Shown in pieces: positions 48,507-58,094 of a DNA stretch of 64,000 nucleotides; position 1 is the first letter of the stretch, and every line of letters starts with the position of its first letter. Made by a program: the position numbers and the translations under genes. The notes under the pieces are model-generated. The model worked only from the letters and a program-made list of their open reading frames with translations, searched no databases and was not told the origin of the DNA. Source of the DNA: Rhexocercosporidium sp. MPI-PUGE-AT-0058 (taxonomy: Eukaryota > Ascomycota > Leotiomycetes > Helotiales); contig JAGTJL010000009.1 of NCBI GenBank assembly GCA_020746875.1, positions 1,922,001 through 1,986,000 of the forward strand, in the 5' to 3' direction.

Positions 48507-49067
48507 CTTCGGGTCAACTAGGTCAACTAGACAATCAGTTGATGCTTTCGTAAATCAGTGAGGTTGTGTCAATTGGGAAAAGTAAGGTTGAAATGTGTTG
48601 AGGATGGCCCAATAAATTTTAGCTTGGCGCTGGGAGCTTTGGCTCATTTCGCCGAGGCTTGACCCAACTTTCTACAGTCCCCTTCCAAAAGATCGGACTC
48701 TTTTCCGGCAAGCTTTTCACTATGTTTGTGAAATCACCTTGCGATGTAATACAATAGCAGGAAGCGCCCCGGTCGATGTGCAACTCTAAATAGACTTTGG
48801 ATTGGAGCTGTTTTCACACAAAAGTCTCCAAATCAAGGACGGCGGTTAGGAGTATACACTATTCCTACAGGTTTAGTTCTCTCCAATATGTTTTTTCTTC
48901 TTCTCGTCTTCTTTGCTCCCGTCAAAATACGTTCAGTAACCTGTACTGCAGCCTCGATCCCAACTCTTCAAAACCCCCTCACACTGATGGCAGGAATAGG
49001 CAAGCTGTATAGTCATCTTCTTGTTCCACTAGCATCTACCATCAGGATGCCAAAGCATCTTCTCGAA
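48507..49067. other. Intergenic, PHS1 upstream region
   Basis: No gene seen between the PHS1 start and the P450 relic. Confidence 0.4.
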
Positions 49068-49630
49068 TCATCCTTCAGTCACCAAGTTATCTATATCAAG
49101 CTTCCTTCTTCTTACTCCAATCTTAGCTTCCAGATTAGCAAACATGCTGATTTCAAACATCTTCCAAGATGCAACTTTAGCATCTTCCAATTTAAGATCA
49201 TATTTCAACAGCAAGGGGACCATAGCGATCTCGGTCTCGTTGGCGGCAAAGAATCGTTCGATACGATGAGATAGCGGTTCGCTCGGCTTTCCAAATTTTG
49301 ATACCGTTCTGGAGCTCGGCATCATCAGTTGCAAGTCGGGGCATGAATGCTACGCGGATTGTCAGTACTTGATGCTTTGTACTCACAGAATGGCTACTTG
49401 CACATTATAATAGGCTTCGGGCGTTGAGTCTCTTGACGAAACTATCCGAGATGCGAAGTCCGGTAAGAGCCACTTTCTGCCATCTGTACTTTGCAAGACC
49501 TCGACAGCCTCTTTCCGTAGAGGATCCACCATCTCTGGCTGAGCACCCAAGTTCAACAGCGCTTGTCCCAAAAGGTCACTTGTTGTATGGATAGCCGCAA
49601 TCGACAGAACTGCAACTGAAGATCAGAGTC
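49068..49630 (-). pseudogene. Cytochrome P450 relic (C-terminal half)
   Basis: In one frame (about 49630 to 49383) the sequence reads LSIAAIHTTSDLLGQAL, which fits the I-helix of fungal P450s, then PEMVDPLRKEAVEVLQSTDG. After a stop and frame break the C-terminal part resumes (49334-49068): SHRIERFFAANETEIAMVPL, the region just after the haem loop. The Cys ligand motif (FGxGxHxCPGR) should precede RFFAANE but is reduced to PLSHRIE, so the key Cys is missing. The ExxR helix is also gone. Several deletions plus stops mean a dead fragment. CYP subfamily cannot be told. Confidence 0.75.
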
Positions 49631-51220
49631 ATTTTAGGCTCGACCTCTTGCTACTTTTCGGAGCCACTAGATAGAATCGTCCGGGAGGCTCCTTTGATAT
49701 GCTTTGCATTAGCCGTGCTTGATGGGCTAGTTTCTCGGCGGGGCCAACAGTCGATATCTTTTTATTGGTGTCTATAGGTGAGTTTCTTTCTTTCGTTTGA
49801 CCAAACCTTTACACTTGGGCAAAGCGCCGGATGCGTAAAGGTGGTGCTCCGGGAATCGTTGGTACCTATAATCAGTTGCTGCCACCTGTGAGGCTTGCGG
49901 GCTGACTATTACTATTTTTGACATATCTCAAAACGGAGGATCCGAAAGAGGCTTATGAAGCTTCTCCAGATCCTGAATTTCGGACAAGAGAGCAATCGTC
50001 ATTATGATGACATGATTCCGAGAAGTAAGGTTTTAATTAACTGGGTTGCTTTGCCAGTGGCTGCCTGTAGGGTTCATTCTTGTTGTGTTGCTTTGTTCGT
50101 GTTTTGAGTTTCATTTTAGTCGCTTCTATCTCTCCCTCCCAGCACGGGTCTACAAACTCCTCTGCTCAAGTCAACCTAGAAGTCAGGTGCATGTCATCCC
50201 AGTGACATCGGACCACTGTTTCAGATCGCTCAACTTGTACAACATAGTAGATGATGCCCAGAGTATGATTATGGTGTCACGGCTTCATCCTAAGGGTATA
50301 GCAAGGCTCCTCGTATGTCCGGATTTGGGATATCTGAGGCGATTGAATTGCCAAACAACGGCTTTATCTTTGGCCGAGTTGAAAGATGTTCCTTCTATAA
50401 CATAGCACCGCACGAACTCGGGCAACTTCTTCCTGCATTGCCAAAGAATCATCGCAATTCTCAAGTGGGACGTCTTGAAACCCCCCCTAACGATCGAAAT
50501 ATTTGTGCCCAATTTTTTCCCGACGGTGTGCCTCATAATTATCGCTAGCACATGTTATTTTTGAAAATTTCGATACTAGTAGCATAGGTCTGCTGTTAAA
50601 ATTGCGTCTTTTACATCGATGTTCCTAGCATCAACCGTTTCCTCGCTGTTCCGACCTTCGTTATACTTTTCGGTGGCGGTGTAGCGACCCATGGACCCAG
50701 CCTCGTTGCCTCCACACAGCGAATCAGATGGACTGCCCTCAGTAGGGCAGACCGCTCCAATGCTTATATCGACTCAATATTCGTTCCCGTCCTGCCCGAT
50801 CGCTTGCGTACATCTGCTGCAAACATCGAGTCTGGGGCGTGAACCCAATCAGGCGAGGCATTTTATGCCTGGTGGAAAGGCGCAGCGAAAGCCCTGGTTC
50901 TCGCTCTCACCACCTCCAGATAATAAACGATGTAAGGAGCCGCAGCTCTACTCTGTGTATATAATCGATCAGAACCTCTCCACTGTCTGGCAAGTACTTG
51001 AACACGTTCACGTTATTTCCATCAGCAAGTTTATCCGTTCGCATTTGAAGAAGTTCAATACAAGGCTGCGAGCCTCACCACACCAGCACGACTCCACATG
51101 ACCCAACGACATATAACTACCCCTCCGCAGCCCAGTCCTGTTCAATCCTCTTCACATCAAAAACGACACTCAGAAACACACTCTCATCATACATCAAACA
51201 ATCAAATAACCTCATCAAAC
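49631..51220. other. Gene-free stretch, about 1.6 kb
   Basis: No supportable gene. Frames at 50046-50405 (plus) and 50285-50551 (minus) overlap on opposite strands and are not recognised. The last 200 bases form the leader of the next small gene. Confidence 0.35.
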
Positions 51221-51550
51221 ATGGTCGGATCAAGCACAGTCCTCCACATCGTCGAGATCCTCGGCGTCTTCTTCTGTGCCCATCATCTCTGGCCGAAAGG
51301 AGTAACGTACGGAAAACAAGAAGATTGGGAGAAGTCATATCGAAAGAGACATGCCCATGGACCTTCCCGTTCGAAGAGTAGCCGGACGAATAGTGGTAGC
51401 TCCAGCAACGATAGTGCTAGGCGTGGAGGACGAAGCGAGAGACATTACGACCGCGAACGGCAGTATGATCTCGATGAGAGATCACGACATCACGAATATC
51501 ATGATGATGATAGGCCTCGGCATGCTAGGAAGGCGAACTCGAGGTATTGA
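51221..51550 (+). CDS. Small basic protein with N-terminal hydrophobic segment, 109 residues
   Basis: Single exon; ATG 51221 (caaacATGG) is preferred over an upstream in-frame ATG at 51098 because it starts the hydrophobic segment (STVLHIVEILGVFFCAHHLW). That segment may be a membrane anchor. The rest is strongly charged (KQEDWEKSYRKRH, then Ser/Arg-rich, then RERQYDLDERSRHHEYHDDD), probably disordered. The arrangement, a short N-terminal anchor with a PKG..YG...W motif and a charged tail, is one I associate with unnamed small fungal proteins. Function unknown. Confidence 0.6.
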   Translation: MVGSSTVLHIVEILGVFFCAHHLWPKGVTYGKQEDWEKSYRKRHAHGPSRSKSSRTNSGSSSNDSARRGGRSERHYDRERQYDLDERSRHHEYHDDDRPRHARKANSRY

Positions 51551-52311
51551 AGCAGAGGGATTACGATGTAATGGATAATGAGAAAGGGGACAAGGCCGCA
51601 CGCATACTTATGATCTTTATGATATATTTCTCTGGAAACTTGGCGTATGGTATATGATGATGGGTAACTATCTAGGAGACGGGACAGGCTTTTGCAAAAG
51701 CAATCTAACATGATTCAATTTTCTCGCAGTAAATTTATAGCCTGGTGGTTCATCAATCGATATTTATTTTTGATAGTCGTGGCTCGTACTATCCTACCGT
51801 GAAAGACGTAAACGAACTTTGGGGAATTTGAGGAACTCTCACTTATAATGCTTATAGCTTCCTCTCCGCTATCTTTCTTCTAGCCGTTTGGAGTCGTGTA
51901 CCCAGGCCCGGCGAGCTGCGTTACGGTGAAGTCACCGACGTCACGCAAGCAACTAGGTAGATATTTTGCCAAATATAACCAGTCTATTCTCGTCTACAGG
52001 ATGACTACCGTGGCAGTAACTCCCTTTCAATTCCATAAGGAGGTCGAACATATTGAAGTTATGCAGAGGGGAAAACTAGCCCAACCAAAGTGGCTGATCT
52101 AGAAGCTGTCGATTCAGTGGGTAAGACGAAAATTCTTCCACTGCTGTATCCCATCAGTTGATCGTGCTAGCTAAGAAAATGGTCGAATGACCCAAATAGT
52201 GACACAAAGTACCTGCCAGCGAACCAGTCCATTATATCTCGTTCGAGGCTCAGACCACCCACATCCCACCAGCTCCACCAGCTCAACAACAACCACACCC
52301 GCCACAACCTT
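51551..52311. other. Intergenic
   Basis: No gene seen. Confidence 0.4.
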
Positions 52312-52650
52312 CTACTCAAAACACCTATCCGTCCCCGAAGTACCATCAGCCCCCCTCTTACAGTTGCCACAATAGACCTGGATTCTTGCAGGACTGACAG
52401 CACTGCCGTTACATCGATACACGTAGTTCGGCTCGCAGTGGCCGCTTAGTATGGCCGGTAGACCTGACGTCCCAGCTGCGTCTTGTGTTCGGGAGCCGCA
52501 GAAGAGGCCGCTGTATCTGGTTTGGCAGAAGCAGAGGCGGGTTTGTGATTGTGTGTTGGTGTAGGGGTCTGGAGAGAGGGGCATTGGAGACACAATTGTG
52601 AGGATGGCGAGGAGGAGGAGGAAGAAGATGGTGAAGGGGAATCTGGTCAT
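52312..52650 (-). CDS. Small secreted cysteine-rich protein, 112 residues
   Basis: The frame is open from 52779, but ATG 52650 starts a strong signal peptide (MTRFPFTIFFLLLLAILTIV, cleavage near SPMPLS). The mature protein has eight Cys: LCFC, LFCG, GHCE, YRCN, VYCG, GNCK, DRCFE. This is enough for four disulfides, with GTSG repeated twice (AAGTSGLP, DGTSGTD). Size, secretion and even Cys number fit an apoplastic effector-like or defence-related small secreted protein of a plant-associated fungus; no family recognised. Single exon. Ends at TAA/TAG just after DRCFE. Confidence 0.68.
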   Translation of the reverse strand: MTRFPFTIFFLLLLAILTIVSPMPLSPDPYTNTQSQTRLCFCQTRYSGLFCGSRTQDAAGTSGLPAILSGHCEPNYVYRCNGSAVSPARIQVYCGNCKRGADGTSGTDRCFE

Positions 52651-53099
52651 TGCTGGAGGGAATTTGACTTCAATGCCCTTTGAAGGCATTAGCCTGTACT
52701 TAAACGAAGCACTCTTGACTTTCTTTGCTGACCTGTTGCTTCTTCGGTTGGTGAGGTTTGACGGAATCCTGGGGATCATGAAGAGGAGTGCATAAGATTC
52801 ATGCTTAGAGAGCTAGATGCCTTTTATATCTTCCTGTTAGGACTCGTACAGACGTTACTGTATCCCAGGACCAGCTCATCCGTCCGACGTGTCAAATGTT
52901 TTAACATCTCCTGTGCAACTTCCACCATGAACTATAGCAGTGGTGTACTAGGTAAGAATAGACATTTGACGGTGACAAAACGCCAGACCCATGTCCCTCA
53001 AATCGTTCTGGTGCGGTTGTTCGGGGGAGTGTTACGGTGAAGCAAATCAGTCAGCTTCATGGCAAGAGAGTGCCAAACCGAGAATGAAGAGACAAAAGT
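52651..53099. other. Intergenic
   Basis: No gene seen; promoter of the secreted protein and 3' flank of the adaptin-binding protein gene. Confidence 0.4.
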
Positions 53100-54140
53100 C
53101 TATAATTTCTTCATGATGTCACTGACAGCTTTGGCTGCAAACCTCTTTCTCTCTGCTTCTGGCATATCTGCTCCTAAGTCTATACTTATTAGTCCATGTT
53201 TTCTCGCAATGATGGAAAACAATACCTCTTACAGCCTGCATTTTCAGCATCAAAGCCTGCAAGTCCTCAACGTCCTTGTCGCTTGGCTCTTCCTCCTCGC
53301 CGCCATTGCCACCTCCATAGATAGCCTGCTTCATCCCACGCATCTCCTTTTCCATCTCCGCCTTATCCACGGCATCAAGACCAAACCCAATACTCCCGGC
53401 TTCATCACTATCATCCTCAAAGCCATCAAGATCAATAGCCTCTCCAAGCTCATCACTACCCTCCCAATCATTCGCCTCTAAAGCTTCTTTCAAGCGCTCC
53501 ATACCCATTGGTTCTACCTCATCAGCTCTGAACACCCATGATAGACAATGAGCTTAACATACCCGAGTACTCATTCCTCCCTTTACTCTCAAAATCCACA
53601 AACTCAAAACCATAATCCTGACACAACTCCTCCCACTCCTCAAAGCTCTTCTCCAAATACGGCGTCGTAGACTGCGGCATTCCAACAGCCAAGCAGACCC
53701 CATCCCACATCAACCCACATCCCTCCTTAACCACCTCCGCAACACCCTCCATCAAACCCTTCACCTCCTTCAAAGCCTCCTCATCAATCGGTTTCCGGAA
53801 ACACACGATGAAAGCTCCAAGCACCGTGAGCACTTCCCTCGCCTCCGGGGCGAGAAAGTCAGCTGACCATACAGAGGCGTCGGATATCTCGTCCAGCCAG
53901 ATGGGGATCGTTGCGGTGTAGTAGCTTGTTTTGATGGGCCAGTTGTGCGTTGTGCCTGCTACAGTGTCTGTTGTTAGAGTGGGTGCTGAGCCGGTTAAAC
54001 CTGCATCATGAACGAGTCAGAAATACTTTATTCTTTTTACTAATCCCTGAGATCTTACCTTGGACGAGATCTAGTAGTCCGGAATCTGGTCGGCTGACTG
54101 CGAGGATACGGCGGGGGTGTGAGATTTCCATTTTTGTCAT
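53100..54140 (-). CDS. Alpha/gamma-adaptin-binding p34 (AAGAB)/Irc6-family protein, 293 residues
   Basis: Exons 54059-54140, 53563-54000, 53226-53513 and 53100-53173 give 882 nt. N-terminus: PRRILAVSRPDSGLLDLVQG, then WPIKTSYYTATIPIWLDEI, the Rab-like pseudo-GTPase fold of this family. Middle: VLGAFIVCFRKPIDEEALKE and CLAVGMPQST. C-terminal: EPMGMERLKEALEANDWEG, an acidic linker and the helical end MPEAERKRFAAKAVSDIMKK. Relatives act as chaperones in AP-1/AP-2 clathrin adaptor assembly. The acceptor at GGTAG before EPMGM was chosen because it restores that motif; a CAGAG acceptor 12 nt upstream is also in frame. ATG 54131 is an alternative start. Confidence 0.85.
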
Positions 54141-54503
54141 GGGTTTGGTTGTTGAGAGCAAGACTTGAAGTTGGAACGCTCGCTGCCATCCATCTACAGC
54201 AGAAGTAGAGATGTCCACGTGATTGCTTGTCAATCCTTAGAAAGCATTTCAAAAGCTGGTTACAAGCAGCATATACTTTTTAGAAAGAGCTTACAGTAGC
54301 TTTTCTTATAGTAAAAATTACTAGATCGGCAAAACGGCGTGGTGCTCATGGGAAGAAGATTTTGCATTTTTCAATTGTGGCATACAACTCTCATGGTAGG
54401 TAGCCCAACGGACCAAGCAAACATGCCTGGTTTTTTCCTCTAAACGCCGTATCAAATTGACCCAAGCCTTCATTTATGCCCCCAATCCTTGACAGACCGC
54501 TGC
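54141..54503. other. Intergenic, 363 bp
   Basis: No gene seen; between the adaptin-binding protein promoter and the SmD3 3' end. Confidence 0.4.
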
Positions 54504-55143
54504 TCAACCCGCTCTTGGTGCTCCTCGTCCACTTGCTCTCGCCCTGCTGACCGTAGCTCTGCCTCTTGCTAGACCGACACCTCTGCCCTTCACACCTCTA
54601 CTTCTGAACATCGGGGCGTTTCTGCAGAGGAAGTACGTCAGCAAATGCTGTGATAGAGCTCTTTAAAGAGGGGGAATATGTGATTGCTTATAAGGCAACA
54701 GGACTACTAACCTGAGCATGTCTGGCACAATGAAGAAGCGCACATGCGATCCGCGGATGTAGACCTGATCCAAATGGCTGACACGACCGTCGCGCGCAGT
54801 GACCGTGATATCCTTCAACTGAACATTCATGTTGTCCTCCGCTATAAACTGTCAGCGCCTGTCCATTCCATGTGCAAGGAGCGTCTCAATTCGGATCAGG
54901 ATTGGGGTTCGAGGAAATGCGAAAGGACTAACCTTCGAGGAGCTTGCCGCGGTAGACCTGGCCCGAGGTGATTTCGAGAGTAACGACATGTCCCTGAAGG
55001 TATAGGAGTCAGCATAACCATCTACGAGGAAGCCATCTTGGGAATTGCGTGGGGTGGAGGAAGAGGTAGGGCGGGGTGTAGACAAGGTGACGAACCTGCG
55101 CCTCGTTCAGCAGCTTGATGGGTATTCCGATGGTGCTCGTCAT
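54504..55143 (-). CDS. SMD3: Small nuclear ribonucleoprotein Sm D3
   Basis: Core Sm protein of the heptameric ring on U1, U2, U4 and U5 snRNAs, needed for pre-mRNA splicing. Exons 55096-55143, 54933-54993, 54712-54841 and 54504-54621; 357 nt, 118 residues, close to orthologues. N-terminus [20 protein letters not shown]. Sm1: [20 protein letters not shown], followed by [10 protein letters not shown]. Sm2: [20 protein letters not shown]. The C-terminus is Arg/Gly-rich ([15 protein letters not shown]), where symmetric dimethylation is usual. All junctions in phase. Confidence 0.96.
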
Positions 55144-55382
55144 GGTGGACTGAGATAAATCTGCGATTCCGTAGGTATCTCAAGATTGTGACGAAAGGCG
55201 GCGAGTGGGGTGGTTGTGGAGTTGGAGGTCTGAAGTTGGCGTTGCTAGGAATCTCAAAATATCGACGCTAGCATTTCGAAGCTCCTCGCTAGCGGCATTC
55301 ACAAGGTTATCTTGACCCTTCACTAGCAGCCTTCTCATCTCATCTCATCCTATCATGAACGGACAATGCTAGCACGAGGCTC
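55144..55382. promoter_or_regulatory. Shared divergent promoter of SMD3 and GEP4
   Basis: Only 239 bp separate the two start codons of genes pointing away from each other. The stretch contains GCTAGC-like short repeats (gctagcatttcg; cgctagcggc) and ctcatctcatctcatc near 55336-55350. No TATA box is evident. Both directions must be initiated here. Confidence 0.6.
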
Positions 55383-56281
55383 ATGGATATGAACGCTTTC
55401 AACGTCTCAGCTACGTTGAATATCTTTCGGCTTATTGCAAAGCCCTCTTTATGCCTTCCACAAGCTACCATCTCAACCTTCAACCAGCTTCCTATCCCCT
55501 TGAACTCGGCATTTGGGAGGTATAAAAATGTCGACATTAGAGCTGTAGTCCTGGACAAGGATAATTGTTTTGCTGTTCCGCATTCAAACACGGTCTATGA
55601 GCCTTATGAGGTATGATTCGCGACCTCTTCTTCATTTCTGAACAGGTCTCTCTGCAAAACATCAAGCAGATTTCATTATATCTTTTCTGGAATGCTTGGT
55701 CTTCGAAACTACTCGTATCTCATATCAAGCGATGCAAATATAGATAGAATACAAAACATCACAGACTCTCTAACACCCAACAGGACAAATTCAAGCGCCT
55801 CCGCGAAGCCTACCCAGGCCGACGCCTCCTAATCGTATCCAACACGTCAGGCGCGTCATCCATCGATCCAAAGGGCACACTAGCCTCCTCAGTCACCCAA
55901 GCAACAGGCGTGACGGTCCTCCCTCACAGTACGAAGAAACCAGGCTGCGGCCCTGAAATTATGGAGTACTTCCGGCAGCACCCCGAGACGGGCGTCACGA
56001 GACCGGACCAGATAGCTATCATTGGCGATAGGTTGACGACGGATGTCATGTTAGCGAATATGATGGGTAGTTATGCTGTTTGGGTTAAGGATGGAGTGGT
56101 GCCGAGGGAGGAGACGAGTGTTGTATGTGCTTCCCCTCTTCTCAATGTTTTTCTCCAATTTCTTCTCGTTGCTTCTACTCATACAGTGTTTTAGTTCGCG
56201 CGCTTGGAGCAGCGATTTGGAAGCTTCCTTATCAGACGTGGATACCAAGCCCCAGACCCCTCGAGTCCCTTTGAGGGGTAG
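55383..56281 (+). CDS. GEP4: Mitochondrial phosphatidylglycerophosphatase Gep4 (HAD superfamily)
   Basis: Dephosphorylates phosphatidylglycerophosphate to phosphatidylglycerol in cardiolipin synthesis on the matrix side of the inner mitochondrial membrane. Exons 55383-55610, 55784-56122 and 56195-56281; 654 nt, 217 residues, family length. HAD motif I is VVLDKDNC (DxDx signature as DKDN, typical of this branch), motif II LLIVSNTSG, and motif III/IV GDRLTTDVMLANMMG with KKPGCGPEI before it. The N-terminal 40 residues are apolar and match the membrane-associated start of Gep4. The 173-nt intron 1 is the longest. ATG 55389 is possible but less likely. Confidence 0.92.
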
Positions 56282-57751
56282 AGAGTCAAGACTACAAAGA
56301 CAGACGGAAATCAACAGGAACTCAACTTGCCATGTATCCGTCCATCCGCCGTCGAAAGATATGCACGCACGTGCCCGAACCGAGCTGCAAGTTGTACTTT
56401 ACCTAGAACGATAAATGCTAGGCTAGGCTGGCCGAATATGGACGAGGAAAACTCTCATCTGAACTTTCTCATCAGCTTGCGCACCTGTCGGTTGAGTTTC
56501 CGATGCGGGACAGTAAATATCCTGGTTGGTGGACAAATATCCTCACCGACGTCGAATATTCCATAGTCAGTCAGAAGCGAGTCACAGATACATTAATATC
56601 ACCACTTCTACTATCGACAAACTCTTCCTCCTTTTCCATAGGTACCCATCCGCCTCTTTTTCTCAACTTTCTTTTCTTTTCTAAAAACCACCCGAAAAGC
56701 TCTCCCGCAAAATCCGCCACACCCAGGATGTCTCGTGCCGAATACATGAACTCCTTCATGCCTCCATGTACATAACACAGCCTATTAATGAAGCTTTAAC
56801 GCAAGCCAACTCAGTTGTCTCCCTCTGTGAGTATTTACTTTCCGTCCGATAGATTGTCTTTTCCGTCAAGGGATGCTGGGGTAGTCGGAGTGGCAGGGAC
56901 ATGCCTACCCCGCATTTTCTTTTGTGTTTCTTGAAGACTTCCGGATCGCATTGCGGGATAGATTAAGAACAAGGAGGTCTCCCTCCCCTTGGCGATATTT
57001 TGGAGAACGTGAAGTTAAATTTATGAAGCTTTTGACTCGATTATGGAATTCCTTATTACCGTAGTTGTGAGGTCATGTACTGTACTCGATTCAAGTTTGT
57101 TTGAAATATGAGTGAACCGCACAATGCATGCTCATGTATATCCAAACAAAGCTTAAACATAATCTCCACTCCAAGAATCTAAAGAGCCCTGGGATTTGAA
57201 AAACATTAGTAAAACAATTCATTGATCCCGTTCCATCCTGCTCAAAGCAAAGTAGTCGAGGCATTTCTCCTCTTCCCTCTAGACTATCCGTCTACTCCTT
57301 CTCAAACTGGTCCGTGAAGTCACGATGAGAAATGCAATGTTCGATGAGGCCATAATATGGGGAAACATGTGGCAGTTGCTACTAAATTCTCCTCGATGCT
57401 CTTGGTTCCACGATATCTAGATCCTGGAACGTAGACTCTATCGTCACAATCACGATATATCAGCACCTTTCTCTGGCCGCTTCGTCCTATATTCATTCCC
57501 CCTCGATACCAAACCCAACCCAACCTGTAGTAGAGAAGATTAGCTGGTAAACTTCACATCCTCGAGCATATTCCACTCTTCACAGACATTTAGATACCAT
57601 TATTTTTTCTCTGTTCCTCAAACTCCTACCCGGATAATTTCAACCTCGAAACTTCGAAGTTCCATAAAACCGTATCTTGACATCCACTCTGAACTCATTC
57701 AAACATATCACAAGAAAAGGATCACAAACAAGCGATTCCCGACCTTTCAGA
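56282..57751. other. Gene-free stretch, about 1.5 kb
   Basis: No supportable gene seen on either strand; GEP4 3' region and ordinary sequence. Confidence 0.4.
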
Positions 57752-58094
57752 ATGGCGCCCCTCCCCGGCGACGTAATCTCAACCATGAAAACCTTCTATA
57801 CAGACCATCACATCACCAAAGTCTACATCCCCAATAATGCCTCCGCCAATCTCACAGCGGCACTAACGGCTCACCACCAATACTGGTAATAACTGCCAAC
57901 TCTGTAGAATCGAACTCTGCTTGGAAATTGTAGTATGCTACGTCCTATCATTCATTTGGTCCTTCGTTGGTCTCATATTCGCTCATGAATACACGTGCAT
58001 AGGCTTCACTCGTGATTTTCGCTATGGGACGGTTGATGAGAGATTGGCGAGGGTGGAGGGTTTTGGTCAGCATTGGCTGGGAGAGAAAGAATGA
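57752..58094 (+). pseudogene. Small membrane protein gene with apparent frameshift
   Basis: ATG 57752 starts MAPLPGDVISTMKTFYTDHH and NNASANLTAALTAHHQYW, ending at TAA (57888). One frame over, open from a TAA at about 57863, the sequence continues as a convincing protein: GNNCQLCRIELCLEIVV, then a membrane span (CYVLSFIWSFVGLIFA) and GFTRDFRYGTVDERLARVE, ending GQHWLGEKE and TGA at 58092-58094. No GT-AG pair in the 26-nt overlap joins the frames, so a one-base indel (real or sequencing error) is likely. If restored, the protein is about 113 residues with one span. I do not recognise the family. Confidence 0.5.
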
